Shown here one piece after another: positions 19,862-19,967 of a stretch of DNA of 19,967 nt. Origin of the DNA: Actinobacteria bacterium 13_2_20CM_68_14 (GTDB lineage Bacteria; Actinomycetota; Thermoleophilia; Gaiellales; Gaiellaceae). The stretch covers positions 1 through 19,967 of the forward strand of contig MNDB01000107.1 in the NCBI GenBank assembly GCA_001914705.1. Reading direction: 5' to 3'. A model generated the notes under the pieces. That model was given only the letters and a program-made list of their open reading frames with translations, was not told where the DNA came from and made no database searches. Position numbers and translations under genes: made by a program. Positions within the stretch are counted from its first letter, which is position 1; each line of letters starts with the position of its first letter.

Positions 19862-19967
19862 GTACGCACTGCGCTTCGGCGCCCTCAGCTATCTCGCGTT
19901 GCTCCTGCTCCTCCCGGTGGGCCTCGTCTTCTACCGGACCTTCGAGCACGGCTTCCACCCGGCCTGG
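19851..19967 (+). CDS. cysW: Sulfate ABC transporter permease CysW (5' part)
   Basis: Only the first 39 codons are present, cut by the window edge. The ATG overlaps the cysT stop by 11 bases. The translation begins MTAKYALRFGALSYLALLLL and continues into LPVGLVFYRTFEHGF, a first membrane segment typical of CysW after a short basic cytoplasmic start. Identification rests on this segment plus its place after cysT; an ATPase gene (cysA) would be expected next. Confidence 0.82.
   Translation, partial: MTAKYALRFGALSYLALLLLLPVGLVFYRTFEHGFHPAW

Noticed and set aside
1..19967. CRISPR array, insertion sequence or prophage
   Set aside because: No regularly spaced direct repeats, transposase or phage structural genes were visible on either strand.

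Overview
The window is GC-rich, densely coded chromosomal DNA of a bacterium. It is most likely a deep-branching actinobacterium of the Thermoleophilia type (Gaiella/Solirubrobacter relatives). That placement is an inference from gene content and codon use, not a database match. Gene order joins two known arrangements. clpC-radA-disA ... ispD-ispF-gltX-cysS-rlmB-yacP-sigH follows the Bacillus subtilis clpC-to-sigH segment. carD followed by ispD, ispF, cysS and rlmB matches the mycobacterial cluster. CarD sits where B. subtilis has yacL.

Layout. 1-944: 3' end of clpC, closed by a strong hairpin. 1005-2764 (minus): a coupled pair of exported proteins, an anchored beta-propeller and a small cysteine-rich protein with an L,D-transpeptidase-like motif. 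2765-2898: divergent control region with inverted repeats. 2899-5368: radA and disA (DNA repair; c-di-AMP checkpoint). 5532-6056: carD with a structured leader. 6169-8128: ispD, a PHP histidinol phosphatase and ispF, joined by 4-nt overlaps. 8112-8760 (minus): a mutY remnant that has lost its catalytic segment and its frame. 8788-12214: an unusually short gltX, then cysS, rlmB and a YacP/NYN nuclease, all overlapping. 12329-12991: a Firmicutes-type sigma-H gene. 13012-14076: a sulfite-oxidase-like molybdoenzyme. 14073-14528 (minus): a PD-(D/E)XK nuclease-like gene of less GC-rich composition beside tRNA-Thr(UGU) at 14604-14676. 14725-15782: an unrecognised gene coupled to clpP. 15779-17997 (minus): a family 1 glycosyltransferase and a compact Cys/Met-metabolism PLP enzyme. 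18052-19967: sulfate ABC transporter genes sbp, cysT and the start of cysW.

How the parts relate. Most of the first 13 kb is housekeeping and stress-linked information processing: Clp proteolysis, RadA/DisA, CarD, aminoacyl-tRNA synthetases, rRNA methylation and sigma-H. The MEP isoprenoid genes ispD and ispF are embedded in it. The right end is richer in sulfur metabolism: a sulfite-oxidase-like enzyme, a transsulfuration-type enzyme and a sulfate importer. No CRISPR array, prophage or insertion sequence was seen, and no gene-free stretch exceeds 300 bases. I did not find a convincing new multi-gene system. The points most worth a second look are the mutY remnant, the mini-GltX, the tight divergent mutY/gltX promoter, the possible leaderless promoters, the secreted YkuD-like protein, and the tRNA-adjacent nuclease gene with its GATATC palindromes.
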